Positions 26,015 to 36,542 are shown, numbered from the stretch's first letter. The stretch: 64,000 nucleotides of DNA from Phycisphaeraceae bacterium (GCA_028282805.1 JANQHD010000018.1:42605-106604); one strand, 5' to 3'. Numbers and translations are program-made. The notes: generated from the letters alone by a model not told the origin.

Positions 26015-26042
26015 GCCCGGCCCGCTGAAGCGGGCCTCGCCC
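26015..26042. repeat. Short intergenic palindrome, CTGAAG family, copy C
   Basis: GCCCG, stem GCCCG, centre CTGAAG, stem CGGGC, then CTCGCC. Flanks and centre agree with copies at 2354 and 3872, but both stem arms are changed in a complementary way. It lies between the convergent folE2 and clpS genes. Confidence 0.7.
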
Positions 26043-26050
26043 AACGCGGC

Positions 26051-26416
26051 TTATTCGCTCGGCAGCGGTTCGATGGTGACACGCAGCGGCAGGGCGCCTT
26101 TGCGCTTCATGAACGGGTCGGGGCCGCAGGACTTCATCTGGTCGGCCTTGAACTCCGCGTGCTCCTTGTGGCCGGTCCACAGGTGGCTGCGCCCGGTGGT
26201 GTGGGCCTTGAGCGTCAGCCAGATCGCCTTGGTCATGCCGTAGCCGAACACCTTGCGGATGGTGCGCACGACGTAATCGATGCCGTTGACCTCGTCGTTG
26301 TGAAGCACGACGGCGTAGGGCGGCTGTGGCTTGGGCCGGGTGTCCGATCGCGGCCGCGGCTGGGCCTTGCTGGGTGCGGGTAGCGTGGCGGTGTTGGCTT
26401 CCTGCGTGGTCGACAT
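26051..26416 (-). CDS. clpS: ATP-dependent Clp protease adaptor ClpS
   Basis: The protein has 121 residues. A disordered Pro/Thr-rich N-terminal 32 residues is followed by the ClpS fold beginning YAVVLHNDEVNGIDYVV. Family members bring N-degron substrates to ClpAP. The stretch after the core (HKEHAEFKADQMKSCGPDP) is typical of the longer planctomycete-type variants. No clpA is adjacent, so it is a lone gene convergent with folE2. Confidence 0.9.
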   Translation of the reverse strand: MSTTQEANTATLPAPSKAQPRPRSDTRPKPQPPYAVVLHNDEVNGIDYVVRTIRKVFGYGMTKAIWLTLKAHTTGRSHLWTGHKEHAEFKADQMKSCGPDPFMKRKGALPLRVTIEPLPSE

Positions 26417-26488
26417 CCCTCAATGATCACCGTCCCGTCCCACGGAGTCAACGTTTTTTTGCCGCACGATAGTTCGCCCATTCACCGA

Positions 26489-26516
26489 TTCACCTCGCGG
26501 CGGCCGATGCTAAGAT
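26489..26516 (+). promoter_or_regulatory. Putative sigma70 promoter for mrdA-rodA
   Basis: TTCACC (26489-26494), a 16-bp spacer and TAAGAT (26511-26516) lie 13 bp before the mrdA ATG. Confidence 0.35.
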
Positions 26517-26528
26517 GCAGAAACGCCT

Positions 26529-28802
26529 ATGCTTCGCACACTGATCCCCAGCATGTTCCACCGGCGTCTGCTGCTGCTGTTCGTGGCGGTGGCGGTGGCG
26601 GTGTGCGTGCTCGGCACGCAGCTGGTGCGGCTGACGCTGGCCCAGGGCGCCCAACGGCTGGCCGACGCCGAGCGTGTGCTCAGCTCGACCCGCTTGCTGC
26701 CGACGGTGCGGGGCACGGTTTACGACCGCAAGGGCCGGGTGCTCGCTCAAGATGTGCCGTGCCAGGACATCATGATCGATTACGACGTGATCTCCGGCGA
26801 CTGGTCGTACCAGCAGGCCCGCAAGGAGGCCCGCAAGACCTACAAGCAGCAGTGGGGCGCCATCTCTCACGACGACCGCGAAGCGTTGATCGCCACGATC
26901 CAGGTCCGCTACGACGAACAGCTGCAACCGCTGTGGGATGCGCTGTGCACGGCGGGGAACATCAGCCGCGACGAGTTGGAGCAGCGGCGCCACACGATCG
27001 TGCGCCGGGTGCAGATGATCCGCGCAGCGGTGTGGGACCGCCAGTCCGAACGCCGCGCCCTCGAACGGGGCGGGCCGGTGGAGCTGTCCGACATCGCCAT
27101 GAAGGTCCGCGAGGAGAACGAGCCGCACACGCTGCTGCCCGCGGTCAGCGAGCCTGTGGCGTTGTACTTCCGCAAGCTCGCCGCCGAACAGCCGTACATC
27201 CACGTCAACCCGTCGACCCGGCGTGACTACCCGCTGCGCCGGGCCACGGTGGGCGTGGCGTTCGATCACTTCCCCCGGCCGTTGCGCTCCGACAACAAGA
27301 CCCAGCTCACGCTCGACGGCATCGGCGACCACATCGTCGGCTCCATGCGGAAGATTTACACCGAAGACCTGGTCAAGGTCGCCGGCTCCCACATCGAGCC
27401 GCGCCCGTACCGCCGGCCCGACGGCAGCGTCGACCGTGGCGGCTACCTCGACGGCGACAAGCGCGGCTCGCGCGGCGTCGAGGCGGCGGCGGAAGACCTC
27501 CTCCGCGGGTTGCGCGGGCAGGTCGTCTACCACCACGACACGCAGACGAAAGAGACCGACCCTTCGGCCCACGGCCGCGACGTCCACCTCACGCTCGACA
27601 TGCACCTGCAGGCGCGCATCCAGGCGATCGTCCACCCCAGCGTCGGCCTGTTCAAGGTCCAACCCTGGCACCGCAACGAAGAGCTGGCGGTGGGCACGCC
27701 GCTCAACGGCTCGGTGGTCGTGCTCGACGTGGCCAGCGGCGATGTGCTCGCGCTGGTGACCAGCCCCGGCGACATGTACGCCGAGTTCGACGACGGCGGT
27801 TGGCCGCAGCGCATCGACGAGCCCGTGGTCAACCGGCCGATCACCGCCGTCTACCCGCCCGGCTCGACGATGAAGCCGATCCTCTACGCCCTCGCCGCGC
27901 GGCAGGGCGTCATCGCGCACGAACAGCAATTCGATTGCACCGGGCAGATGGCCAACCGCAAGAAAGGCTTCCGCTGCTGGGGCTACCGCCCGGAGCAGAA
28001 CAAGACCCACACCCACGGCCCGATCGGCCCCGTCTCCGCCATCGCGCAGAGCTGCAACATCTACTTCTACTCATGCGGCTTGATGTTCTACACCACGCAC
28101 GGCCGCGACGGCCTGCGGCAGCTGTCCGACGGGCTGTTGGAGTTCGGGTTTGGGCGGCGGCCGGGCCTGGGCCTGCCCAACGAGAACGGCGGCATCTTCA
28201 ACCGGCTCGACCGCGACGGCCTGGCGTCGAACCAGCACGAGAACGAAGCGATGCTCGTCGGCATCGGCCAGGGCCCCGCGGTGGCCGCCACGCCCTTGCA
28301 GGTCGCCGCCGCACACGCGTCGCTCGCGCGCGGCGGCGAGCACCGCTCGCCCGTGCTCATGGAACACAAACGCAGCGAACAGGTCACCCGCGACCTCAAC
28401 CTGCACCCGCGCATCGTCGCCAACGTCCAGCAGGGCATGCACGAGTCGGCCAACGACATGGTCTACGGCACCGGCTCACGCCTGAAGTACCTCGACGCCG
28501 AGGGCAACCGCAGCTACGAGCCGATCTTTGACCTCACCGGCGTGACGGTCCGCTCCAAGACCGGCACCGCGCAGGCGACCAAACGCTTCGAAGACGCCAA
28601 CCGCAACGGCCGGTACGACGAGGGCGAAACACTCCGCGCCGGCTCGCACGCGTGGTACGTCTGCCACGTCGGCGAGCCCGGCGACAAGCAAGCGAAGTAC
28701 GTCGTCGTCGTGCTCATCGAGTACGGCGGGTCGGGCGGGCAGGTCGCCGGCCCCGTGGCCAACCAGGTGCTCCACGCGCTGCGTGCCGAGGGGTACCTGT
28801 GA
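26529..28802 (+). CDS. mrdA: Penicillin-binding protein 2 (class B transpeptidase)
   Basis: The protein has 757 residues. A short cytoplasmic N-terminus and one membrane anchor (about 12-33) lead to the PBP dimerisation region (TVRGTVYDRKGRVLAQDVP) and the transpeptidase domain with STMK (Ser446), SCN (508-510) and KTG (677-679). It cross-links peptidoglycan in the elongasome. The TGA stop overlaps the ATG of rodA as TGATG, giving translational coupling. A transpeptidase of this type is consistent with peptidoglycan in planctomycetes. Confidence 0.95.
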   Translation: MLRTLIPSMFHRRLLLLFVAVAVAVCVLGTQLVRLTLAQGAQRLADAERVLSSTRLLPTVRGTVYDRKGRVLAQDVPCQDIMIDYDVISGDWSYQQARKEARKTYKQQWGAISHDDREALIATIQVRYDEQLQPLWDALCTAGNISRDELEQRRHTIVRRVQMIRAAVWDRQSERRALERGGPVELSDIAMKVREENEPHTLLPAVSEPVALYFRKLAAEQPYIHVNPSTRRDYPLRRATVGVAFDHFPRPLRSDNKTQLTLDGIGDHIVGSMRKIYTEDLVKVAGSHIEPRPYRRPDGSVDRGGYLDGDKRGSRGVEAAAEDLLRGLRGQVVYHHDTQTKETDPSAHGRDVHLTLDMHLQARIQAIVHPSVGLFKVQPWHRNEELAVGTPLNGSVVVLDVASGDVLALVTSPGDMYAEFDDGGWPQRIDEPVVNRPITAVYPPGSTMKPILYALAARQGVIAHEQQFDCTGQMANRKKGFRCWGYRPEQNKTHTHGPIGPVSAIAQSCNIYFYSCGLMFYTTHGRDGLRQLSDGLLEFGFGRRPGLGLPNENGGIFNRLDRDGLASNQHENEAMLVGIGQGPAVAATPLQVAAAHASLARGGEHRSPVLMEHKRSEQVTRDLNLHPRIVANVQQGMHESANDMVYGTGSRLKYLDAEGNRSYEPIFDLTGVTVRSKTGTAQATKRFEDANRNGRYDEGETLRAGSHAWYVCHVGEPGDKQAKYVVVVLIEYGGSGGQVAGPVANQVLHALRAEGYL

Positions 28803-29992
28803 TGTGGCGCGAGCTGCTGCGACCGGTTTATACGCCCAATGTGGGTTGGCTGACGCTGTTCGCCGCCCTGGGGCTGACCCTCGTGGGCCTGCTCGCGATG
28901 GACATGACCTCCACGGCCTACGCGAAAAAGCAACTGGTCTTCCTGCCGTTGGCGCTGGTCATCATGACGCTCGTCGCCATGCCGCCGCACAAAAGGCTGA
29001 CCGAGTGGGCGTACCCGCTGATGATCGTGGTCATGGTCGCGCTGGTCGTGTTGCTGTTGCCGTTCATGCCCAGCTCGATCGTGCCCGAACGCAACGGTGC
29101 GCGGCGGTGGTTCAACCTGCAGGTCACGCTCGCCCAGCCCAGCGAGATCGCCAAGATCGCCTACGTGCTCAGCCTCGCCGCGTACCTGCGCTTCCGCGAC
29201 AACTACCGGCGGTTCTTCGGGCTGCTCGTGCCGCTCGTCGGCACGTTCATCCCCATGGGCCTGATCCTCGTCGAGCCCGACCTCGGCACCGCGATGATCC
29301 TCATGCCCGTGTTCTTCGCCATGGTCATCGCCGCCGGCGCTCGGCTCAAGCACATCCTCATCATCGTCACCATCGGCCTGGCCCTCATGCCCGCGATGTA
29401 CCCACTGCTCCAGCCGCACCAGAAGAGCCGCATCAACGCCATGCTCAGCGAAGTCCGGGGCGACACCCGGCACCGCGCCGGCATCGGCTACCAGGGCTAC
29501 AAGGCGCAGACGCTCGTCGGCGCCGGTCAACTCGCGGGCCACAACTTCGAGCACGCACAGAACCTCGTGAAGTACAACCGCCTGCCCGAACGGCACAACG
29601 ACATGATCTTCGCCGTGGTCTGCACACGCTGGGGCGCGGTCGGCGGCGCGGTCGTGCTGATGCTGTACGTGGCGTTCATCACCGGCGGCCTGCTCGCCGC
29701 GGCCGCCAACCGCGAGCCGTTCGCCAGGCTCGTCGCCATCGGCGTCACCACCGTCATCTTCACGCAGATGTTCGTCAACATCGGCATGACCATCGGCATC
29801 CTGCCCATCACGGGCATGACCCTGCCGTTCGTCAGCTACGGCGGGTCGTCGCTGATCGCCAACTTCATGATGGTCGGCCTGGTGCTCTCGGTCGCCGCCC
29901 GGCGGCGCATGATCTTCAGCCACCGCTATTTCGAGTACGACCGCCCGCAGCACGACCCCGTCCAACGCAACCCCGTCGGCGCGAACATGTGA
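28802..29992 (+). CDS. rodA: RodA/FtsW-family SEDS glycosyltransferase
   Basis: The protein has 396 residues with about ten membrane helices. SEDS motifs are NGARRWFNL, QPSEIAK, EPDLGTAM, LPERHNDMIFAVV and the C-terminal LPFVSYGGSSL. Paired with PBP2 it polymerises glycan strands during elongation. The start codon overlaps the mrdA stop. FtsW is excluded mainly by the PBP2 partner. Confidence 0.95.
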   Translation: MWRELLRPVYTPNVGWLTLFAALGLTLVGLLAMDMTSTAYAKKQLVFLPLALVIMTLVAMPPHKRLTEWAYPLMIVVMVALVVLLLPFMPSSIVPERNGARRWFNLQVTLAQPSEIAKIAYVLSLAAYLRFRDNYRRFFGLLVPLVGTFIPMGLILVEPDLGTAMILMPVFFAMVIAAGARLKHILIIVTIGLALMPAMYPLLQPHQKSRINAMLSEVRGDTRHRAGIGYQGYKAQTLVGAGQLAGHNFEHAQNLVKYNRLPERHNDMIFAVVCTRWGAVGGAVVLMLYVAFITGGLLAAAANREPFARLVAIGVTTVIFTQMFVNIGMTIGILPITGMTLPFVSYGGSSLIANFMMVGLVLSVAARRRMIFSHRYFEYDRPQHDPVQRNPVGANM

Positions 29993-30053
29993 GCAATTCA
30001 CCGCACGCCGTGCGTTTGACGATGGTGACCATAACGACGACCATGCACCCCAC

Positions 30054-30137
30054 GGGCCCGTGGCGGAACTGGCATACGCAGCAGACTTAAAATCTGCGGG
30101 TCGCAAGACCATGTGGGTTCGAATCCCACCGGGCCCA
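30054..30137 (+). tRNA. tRNA-Leu (anticodon TAA)
   Basis: Acceptor stem GGGCCCG/CGGGCCC, anticodon stem GCAGA/TCTGC with loop CTTAAAA (anticodon TAA), class II variable arm GGTC-GCAA-GACC, T-arm GTGGG-TTCGAAT-CCCAC, discriminator A. CCA is not encoded. It reads UUA and UUG. Confidence 0.96.
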
Positions 30138-30168
30138 TTACCCCTTGATTGACGATCGGCGACGGCGG

Positions 30169-32226
30169 ATGAGCGACGGTGCACACAACGTGATCGGTGT
30201 CGACACCGGCGGCACGTTTACCGACCTGGTGCTGTACGCCGGGCCGGGCGAGCCGATCGTTTCGCACAAGCTGCCCTCGACGCCCGACGACCCGGCCCGC
30301 GCGGTGCTCGACGGTATCGCCGCGTTGATCGGCAAGACGGGTCACACGCTCGCTGACAGCCGCATCGTGCACGGTTCGACCGTGGCCACCAACGCGCTGC
30401 TCGAGGGCGCGGGCGGCTCGACCGCGTTTGTCACCACCGCCGGTTTCGAAGACACGCTCTACCTCGGCCGGCAGAACCGTGATGAGCTTTACGCGCTCGA
30501 ACCCGCCAGCCGCACGCCGCCGATCGACCACCAGCACACCATCGGCGTCAGCGAGCGGCTTGCCCACGACGGCGGCGTGGTCGAGCCGTTGCACGACGAA
30601 CAAATCGAACGGTTGGTCGAGCACCTGCGGCAACTCGGCATCGATTCGATCGCGATCAGCCTGCTGCACAGCTACGCCAACGACACCCACGAACGCCGCA
30701 TCGCTCAGCGGGTGCGTGACAAGCTGCCGGGGGTGGCGGTCACGGTGTCGAGCGAGTTGTTGCCCGAGTACCGCGAGTACGAACGCGCCGCGACGTGCGT
30801 GGTCAACGCCGTGGTTGCGCCGACGATGAGCCGATACATCGGCCGGCTGTCGCGCGAGCTTGGCGGCGAGCGGTTGCGCATCATGTCATCGAACGGCGGC
30901 ACGCTCTCGCCCGACCTGGTTTGCGCCGAGCCGGTGCACACCGTGCTGTCGGGCCCGGCCGGCGGCGTGCTCGGCGCGATCGAAGCCGGCCGCGCCGCGG
31001 GTTTCGAGCGCATCGTCACCTTCGACATGGGCGGCACGAGTACCGACGTGGCGCTGTGCGACGGCGGCCTGTTACGCACGACCGAATCGTCGATCGCCGG
31101 CCTGCCGGTGCGCCTGCCCATGGTCGACATACACACCGTCGGCGCCGGCGGCGGTTCGGTCGCGTGGGTCGATACCGGCGGCGCGTTACGCGTCGGGCCG
31201 CGTTCGGCCGGCGCATCGCCCGGGCCGGCGTGTTACGGCAAGCAAACCGGTGCACCGGTCGCTACGGTGACCGATGCGCACGTGACGTTAGGCAGGTTCG
31301 ACGTGACCCACCCGCTGGGCGATGGCCTGCGGCTCGACCCCGCCGCCGCCCGCGCTGCGATCACGGCCGTGGCTGAGCGTTTGCAGCTAAGCATCGAGCA
31401 AACCGCGCACGGCGTGCTGCGCGTGGCCGAAGCGACCATGGGCCGGGCCATCGGGCGCATCAGCGTGCAGCGTGGCCACGACCCGCGCGACTTCGTGCTG
31501 GTGTCGTTCGGCGGGGCGGGCGGCTTGCACGCCTGTGCGTTGGCCGAACAGATGGGCATGACCCGCGTACTCGTGCCGCGCCGGCCGGGTCTGCTCAGCG
31601 CCATGGGCATGCTCGGTGCGCCGCCGCGCTACGACTTTTCGCAGGCCGTGCTTAGCCGCGTAACCCCCAACGGCGGGCGGTACGCCGACCCACTGGCATT
31701 GCCCACGGTGCGTGAGGCGCTCGCACATTTGCGTGAACACGCCAACGCCGCGATGGCGCGCGAACACGTCATGCCCGGTCAGCAGCGGCGTATCGTGGCG
31801 CTCGACCTACGTTACCGTGGCCAGTCGTACGAACTGACCGTCAACGCGAACGACCATGACGACCCGATCAAAGCGTTCGTCGCCGAGCACCACCGCCTGT
31901 ATGGGTACACCGCGCCCGACAAGGCGGTCGAGGTGGTTAACGCGCGTTTGACCGTGACGGCCCACGTGCCGGCCGTGGTTGATGAGCGCATCAAATCACG
32001 CAGCGGCCCTACGCCCGGCGACCTCGGCGTCACCCAGCGGGTGTACGACGGCGAAGTATGGGCCGAGTGGCGTTTCGTGCAGCGCGATGCGTTGTGCGCC
32101 GGCGATGCGCTCAACGGGCCGATCGTTGTCAGCGAGTACTCGGCAACGACCGCCGTGCCCGCGGGTTGGCGTGTCACGGTCAACGAGTTCGGGCAGTTGC
32201 TGCTGGAAAGGGGGGCGTCGTCGTGA
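30169..32226 (+). CDS. hyuA: Hydantoinase/oxoprolinase subunit A (HyuA)
   Basis: The protein has 685 residues. The start at 30169 (MSDGAHNVIGVDTGGTFTD) is preferred over an upstream TTG at 30145, since the family begins near the GVDTGGTFTD phosphate-binding motif. Further marks are HGSTVATNALLEG, LSGPAGGVLGA, FDMGGTSTDV and GAGGGSVAWVD. Such ASKHA-fold subunits couple ATP hydrolysis to opening of hydantoins, 5-oxoproline or to carboxylation; the substrate is not predictable. The stop overlaps the GTG start of hyuB. It begins 31 bp after tRNA-Leu(TAA). Confidence 0.92.
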   Translation: MSDGAHNVIGVDTGGTFTDLVLYAGPGEPIVSHKLPSTPDDPARAVLDGIAALIGKTGHTLADSRIVHGSTVATNALLEGAGGSTAFVTTAGFEDTLYLGRQNRDELYALEPASRTPPIDHQHTIGVSERLAHDGGVVEPLHDEQIERLVEHLRQLGIDSIAISLLHSYANDTHERRIAQRVRDKLPGVAVTVSSELLPEYREYERAATCVVNAVVAPTMSRYIGRLSRELGGERLRIMSSNGGTLSPDLVCAEPVHTVLSGPAGGVLGAIEAGRAAGFERIVTFDMGGTSTDVALCDGGLLRTTESSIAGLPVRLPMVDIHTVGAGGGSVAWVDTGGALRVGPRSAGASPGPACYGKQTGAPVATVTDAHVTLGRFDVTHPLGDGLRLDPAAARAAITAVAERLQLSIEQTAHGVLRVAEATMGRAIGRISVQRGHDPRDFVLVSFGGAGGLHACALAEQMGMTRVLVPRRPGLLSAMGMLGAPPRYDFSQAVLSRVTPNGGRYADPLALPTVREALAHLREHANAAMAREHVMPGQQRRIVALDLRYRGQSYELTVNANDHDDPIKAFVAEHHRLYGYTAPDKAVEVVNARLTVTAHVPAVVDERIKSRSGPTPGDLGVTQRVYDGEVWAEWRFVQRDALCAGDALNGPIVVSEYSATTAVPAGWRVTVNEFGQLLLERGASS

Positions 32227-33785
32227 GTGGCTCGGCCGCGATCGAAATCGAAATCTTCCGCCACCTGTTCGCGTCGATCGCCGAAGAGATGGGCGACCGC
32301 CTGATGCGTTCGGCGTACAGCCCGAACATCAAAGAACGCCGCGACTACTCGTGCGCCCTGTTCGATGCGCAGGCCGACACGATCGCGCAGGCGGCGCACA
32401 TCCCCGTGCACCTCGGCTCGGCGCCGATGAGCGTCGCGGCCGTGATCGACGCGTTCGCGCCGTCGGCGATGCGGTCGGGCGACCGGTTCGTCGTCAACGA
32501 CCCGTTCTGCGGCGGCACCCACCTGCCCGACATCACGGTGGTTGCGCCGGTGTTCGTCGAAGGCGTCGATCGCCCCGTGTTTTATGTGGCCAACCGCGCC
32601 CACCACGCCGACGTCGGCGGGCTCACCGCCGGGTCGATGCCGCTCGGCACGCACATCGACGACGAGGGCTTACGCCTCGGCCCGAGCCGGCTCGACGACG
32701 CGATGGTCGAAACGATCTGCCGCGCCTGCCGAACACCCGACGAACGCCGCGGCGACCTGCGCGCCCAACTCGCGGCGTTGCAGGTCGGCATCGACCGGCT
32801 CAACAACCTTGTCGAGCGGTTCGGTTTGCCCGAGGTCAACACCCGCGCATCGCAACTGCAAGCGTACACCGCGCGTGTGATGCGGTCGGTCATCGCCGAT
32901 ATACCCGACGGGCGGTACGCGTTTACCGACCACCTCGACGACGACGGCCACGGCACGCGCGACATCGCGATCGCGTGTGTCGCCACCGTCGACGGCCGGC
33001 ATGTGCGCTTCGACTTCAGCGGCAGCGCCGACCAGGTCGCCGGCCCGATGAACGCGGTCCGTGCGATCACGGTCTCGGCGGTGAACTACTGCATGCGGTG
33101 CCTCGGCCCGACAGGGTTGCCAACCAACAGCGGCGTGATGCAACCGGTCGAGGTTGTCACCCGCCCGGGCAGCGTGGTCGATGCCCAACACCCCGCCGCG
33201 GTGGCCGCGGGCAACGTCGAAACCTCGCAACGGCTGGTCGACGTGGTGTTCGGGGCGCTGGCGCAGGCGCTGCCCGACCGCATTTGCGCCGCGTCGTGCG
33301 GTTCGATGAACAACCTGACCATCGGCGGCGTCGACGAACGCACCGGCGAGCCGTTCGCATATTACGAAACCATCGCCGGCGGCGCGGGGGCCGGCCCAAA
33401 CCACACCGCCGCCGCGGCGGTGCACACGCACATGACCAACACGCTCAACACGCCCGTCGAGGCGGTCGAACACGCCTACCCGCTGCGCGTGCGGCACTAC
33501 GCGGTGCGCCGCGGCTCAGGCGGCGCCGGCCGACAACGCGGCGGCGACGGGGTGGTGCGGTGTTACGAACTTTTGCAACCGGTGGAGGTGACGCTGTTGA
33601 CCGAGCGGCGGACACGCGGCCCGTACGGGTTGAACGGCGGGCAAGCGGGTGCACCCGGTGAAAACCAATTGGTTCATTGCGACGGCTCGCGCAAGCCACT
33701 GCCCGGCAAGGTGACGCAACGGCTGTCAGCGGGCCAGCGCTTGGAGCTGCGCACGCCGGGTGGCGGCGGGTTTGGTGCGCCGTAG
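32223..33785 (+). CDS. hyuB: Hydantoinase/oxoprolinase subunit B (HyuB)
   Basis: The protein has 520 residues. GTG at 32223 overlaps the hyuA stop (GTGA), and GGAAAGGGG lies upstream. Family marks are [58 protein letters not shown] and the Gly-rich C-terminus RTPGGGGFG. It forms the partner subunit of HyuA. It is convergent with the FHA gene of the Tad locus, with 5 bp between the stops. Confidence 0.92.
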   Translation: MSGSAAIEIEIFRHLFASIAEEMGDRLMRSAYSPNIKERRDYSCALFDAQADTIAQAAHIPVHLGSAPMSVAAVIDAFAPSAMRSGDRFVVNDPFCGGTHLPDITVVAPVFVEGVDRPVFYVANRAHHADVGGLTAGSMPLGTHIDDEGLRLGPSRLDDAMVETICRACRTPDERRGDLRAQLAALQVGIDRLNNLVERFGLPEVNTRASQLQAYTARVMRSVIADIPDGRYAFTDHLDDDGHGTRDIAIACVATVDGRHVRFDFSGSADQVAGPMNAVRAITVSAVNYCMRCLGPTGLPTNSGVMQPVEVVTRPGSVVDAQHPAAVAAGNVETSQRLVDVVFGALAQALPDRICAASCGSMNNLTIGGVDERTGEPFAYYETIAGGAGAGPNHTAAAAVHTHMTNTLNTPVEAVEHAYPLRVRHYAVRRGSGGAGRQRGGDGVVRCYELLQPVEVTLLTERRTRGPYGLNGGQAGAPGENQLVHCDGSRKPLPGKVTQRLSAGQRLELRTPGGGGFGAP

Positions 33786-33790
33786 GTGGT

Positions 33791-34708
33791 TTAACGGCGC
33801 CGCTTCGACTTTTTAAGCACCTGTTGCAGCTGGAGGTTCGCGTTCTTGTGGATCTGGCTGCGGTTGTCGGGGTACATCTGTAGCAGCTTGTACAGGTTCG
33901 CCTCGGCGTTCGACCACTGCTGGCTGCGGCGCTGCGCATACGCGTTGCGGTAGGTGGTCTTCACCCTTTGGATCAGCAGCTCCTCGCACGCGCGGAAGTC
34001 GCGATCGACCAGGCCGTCGTCAAACATCAGCTCGCCCTGGATGGCCAGGGCTTGCTTGTAGTTCAGGTGCGCGTAGTAGAGCGCATCGATCTGCGACTCT
34101 TTCTGCTGGTAAAACGCCCGGGCCTTGTCGATCTTCTCATCGATCAACCGTTCGTTGTCCTTGACCTGCTTGGGCAGCGGCTTTCGGATCTCGGCCGCGA
34201 TCGCCTCGTCGGAGAGCATGGGGATGCTGGTCTCGTCGATCTTGTCCTTGTTGCCGCCGGTGGCCATCGCGAGCACGAGGAACACGACCATCATCACCAC
34301 GAGGTAGATGCCGATGCCGAGCCACAGCTTGTTGACGGGGCGCTTGGCCTGGGGGGCTTGCGTTTCTTCGGCCTGATCGATTTCGCCAGCCTGTTCGTCG
34401 GCCGGGGGCGGGGCGAGGCTGATGCGCATCAGCTTTTCCTTACCCACGCCGATCACGTCGCCGTCTTTCAGCGCGTGCGGTTCGTCGCCGACGGGTTTGC
34501 CGTTGACGAAGGTGCCGTTGGCCGAGTGGTTGCAGACGTGCCACGCGCCATCGAAGCGGACGAGCTCGCCGTGCTCGCGTGAGGCGTGGACCGCGTCGAC
34601 GACGATCTTGTTGTCGGGGCTTCGGCCGAACGAGATGGGCGAATCGTCGAACGTGCCGACCCGCCCGGACGCCGGGCCGCTGAGGATCTGTATGTTTATC
34701 GCGCTCAT
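33791..34708 (-). CDS. FHA-domain membrane protein at the end of the Tad locus
   Basis: The protein has 305 residues. The start at 34708 (MSAINIQIL) opens directly into an FHA domain (5-97) with GRS (29-31), SREH (44-47) and a conserved NG pair (69-70), so phosphothreonine binding is plausible. An acidic linker, a membrane helix (about 128-148) and a helical C-terminal domain (about 180-300, possibly coiled coil or TPR-like) follow. As the last gene of the run that contains a Ser/Thr kinase and an FHA-CpaF fusion, it may read phosphorylation in the pilus machine. Confidence 0.85.
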   Translation of the reverse strand: MSAINIQILSGPASGRVGTFDDSPISFGRSPDNKIVVDAVHASREHGELVRFDGAWHVCNHSANGTFVNGKPVGDEPHALKDGDVIGVGKEKLMRISLAPPPADEQAGEIDQAEETQAPQAKRPVNKLWLGIGIYLVVMMVVFLVLAMATGGNKDKIDETSIPMLSDEAIAAEIRKPLPKQVKDNERLIDEKIDKARAFYQQKESQIDALYYAHLNYKQALAIQGELMFDDGLVDRDFRACEELLIQRVKTTYRNAYAQRRSQQWSNAEANLYKLLQMYPDNRSQIHKNANLQLQQVLKKSKRRR

Positions 34709-34754
34709 GGTGTGTCGGTTCCGTTTCAATCGTGGCCCGCCGCGCCGGTGCGGC

Positions 34755-35663
34755 TCAGCCCAGCATGCTGCCCTGGTTGCGGATCAGCGCCAGCACCAGC
34801 GGGCTGAAGATCACCAGGATCACGGCGATGAGGATCAGCATCGAGGGCATCAGGATGCGCAGCGACGCCTTGGCGGCGGCCTCTTCGGCCGCGACCGATC
34901 GCAGGTTCCGCAGCGTCAGGGCCTGGTTCTTCATGATCGAGCTCAACGGCGTGCCGAGCGCCTCGGACTGGTTGATCGCGCCGATCACGCTGCGCAGCGA
35001 CTCGAGCGGCACGCGTTCGGCCATGTTCTGCAACGCCACGGCGCGCGTGGTTCCGAAGTCGATCTCGCCCTGCACCAGCTTCAGCTCCTGGTTGAGGTCG
35101 TCGTGGGGGTCGTCGTGGATGAGCGTTTGGATCGCCTCGGTGAACGTGGCGCCCGCTTCCATCATCAGCCCGATCAGGTCCAGCGTGTACGGCAGCGTGC
35201 GCGCGATCGAGCGCGTGCGTTTGTCGGCCTGGGCCTTGAGCGACACCAGCGGGGCGTAGAAACCGAACGCGGGCAGCACGATGCTCATCACCAGCGCCAG
35301 CATCCCCGAGACCGGGGCGAGCATGAACCCGACCACGAGCATCACGACCGACGCCGCGACGCACAACGCCAGGTATTCCTCGACGGTGTAGCCGTTGGGG
35401 TTGCCTGACGCCTCGAGGTCGCGCCGGATGCGTTCTCGGCCGAACGGGAACCGCTTGGCGATCAGCAACGCCACCAGCAGCGCCTGGCCGATCACGGCCA
35501 TGTCGAAGATGGTGCCCTGCCGCTCGATGCCCAGCGCCATCGCCACGCGCCGGTTGACCGGCGCCTCGGGCTTGAGGCGCACGCCGAACACGGTGTAAAC
35601 CAGCAGCGCGACCGCGGCCCACACCAGCAGGGCGATGATGATGTCAACGAGGCCGAACGTCAT
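34755..35663 (-). CDS. tadC: TadC-like inner-membrane platform protein (T2SF family)
   Basis: The protein has 302 residues. The start at 35663 lies behind AAGGGAA. Membrane helices lie near residues 5-27, 95-135 and 275-298. The T2SF domain (RTLPYTLDLIGLMMEAGATFTEAIQ...) is typical of TadC/TadB. It forms with TadB the platform that couples the CpaF ATPase to pilin polymerisation. It is 19 bp downstream of tadB. Confidence 0.92.
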   Translation of the reverse strand: MTFGLVDIIIALLVWAAVALLVYTVFGVRLKPEAPVNRRVAMALGIERQGTIFDMAVIGQALLVALLIAKRFPFGRERIRRDLEASGNPNGYTVEEYLALCVAASVVMLVVGFMLAPVSGMLALVMSIVLPAFGFYAPLVSLKAQADKRTRSIARTLPYTLDLIGLMMEAGATFTEAIQTLIHDDPHDDLNQELKLVQGEIDFGTTRAVALQNMAERVPLESLRSVIGAINQSEALGTPLSSIMKNQALTLRNLRSVAAEEAAAKASLRILMPSMLILIAVILVIFSPLVLALIRNQGSMLG

Positions 35664-35682
35664 GCGTCGTTCCCTTCGTGGC

Positions 35683-36542
35683 TCACATGTCCACGTCCAT
35701 GATCCGGCGGATCCACAGCCCGCCGGCGACCACCAGCCCAAACGCGCCCAGCAGGATCAATCGCCCGATCGCGTCGCCGATCACGCGCGACGCCTCGTCG
35801 GGCGCGAACATGTACCCGAAGCCCATGATGCCCAGCGCCGCCAGCGCCATCATCCAGGCCTGGCTGCGGCCCTGCGCGGTGAGCGTGGTGAGCTTGCCGT
35901 CCAGCCGTTGGATCTCGCGCACGGCTTCGCAGATGCGGTCGAGCGATTCGGCCACGTCGCCGCCGCGCGTGCGGTGCGCCTGGATCGCGGAAAACAGCAG
36001 CCGGTAGTGGCTCGAACCGATCCGGTTGGAGGCGTTGAGCATCGCCTGGTTCAGGTCGACGCCGAACTCGTACTCACGCAACAGCTGCTCGAACTCCTGC
36101 TTGATCGGCCCGGTGGCGTTGGTGACCAGCAGCTGCATCGACTGCACCAGCGTCAGGCCCGCGCGGACACCGGAGGAAAGCGACGTGATCCCGTCGATCA
36201 GCTGCGCCTCGAGCTTGGCGCGGCGTTTGGTTTCCAGGTGGTTGAGCACGACGCCGGGCAGGGCGAGCGTCGGCGCGGCGCAGATGACGAACCAGAACCA
36301 GTGCTCGCCGAGCATCACGCCCACCAGGCCCGCGACGACCATCGCCACGAGCGTGCCGATCATCGCCGCGCGCGGCTTGATGTCCATCAGCAGCTGCTTG
36401 TTGAGCACCGCATCGAAGCGGCGCTCCTGCAAGCGGACCAGGACCCGCAGCTGCGGCCAACCCCACCACACAACCCCCGTCACCGCGCAGCCGGCCAGCA
36501 CGGGGGGGAGGATCGCCTTGAGCAGTTCGGCCAGGCCCTGCA

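Noticed and set aside
30054..33785. tRNA-Leu(TAA) as an attachment site of a genomic island
   Set aside because: No second copy of the tRNA 3' end and no integrase were found within the window.
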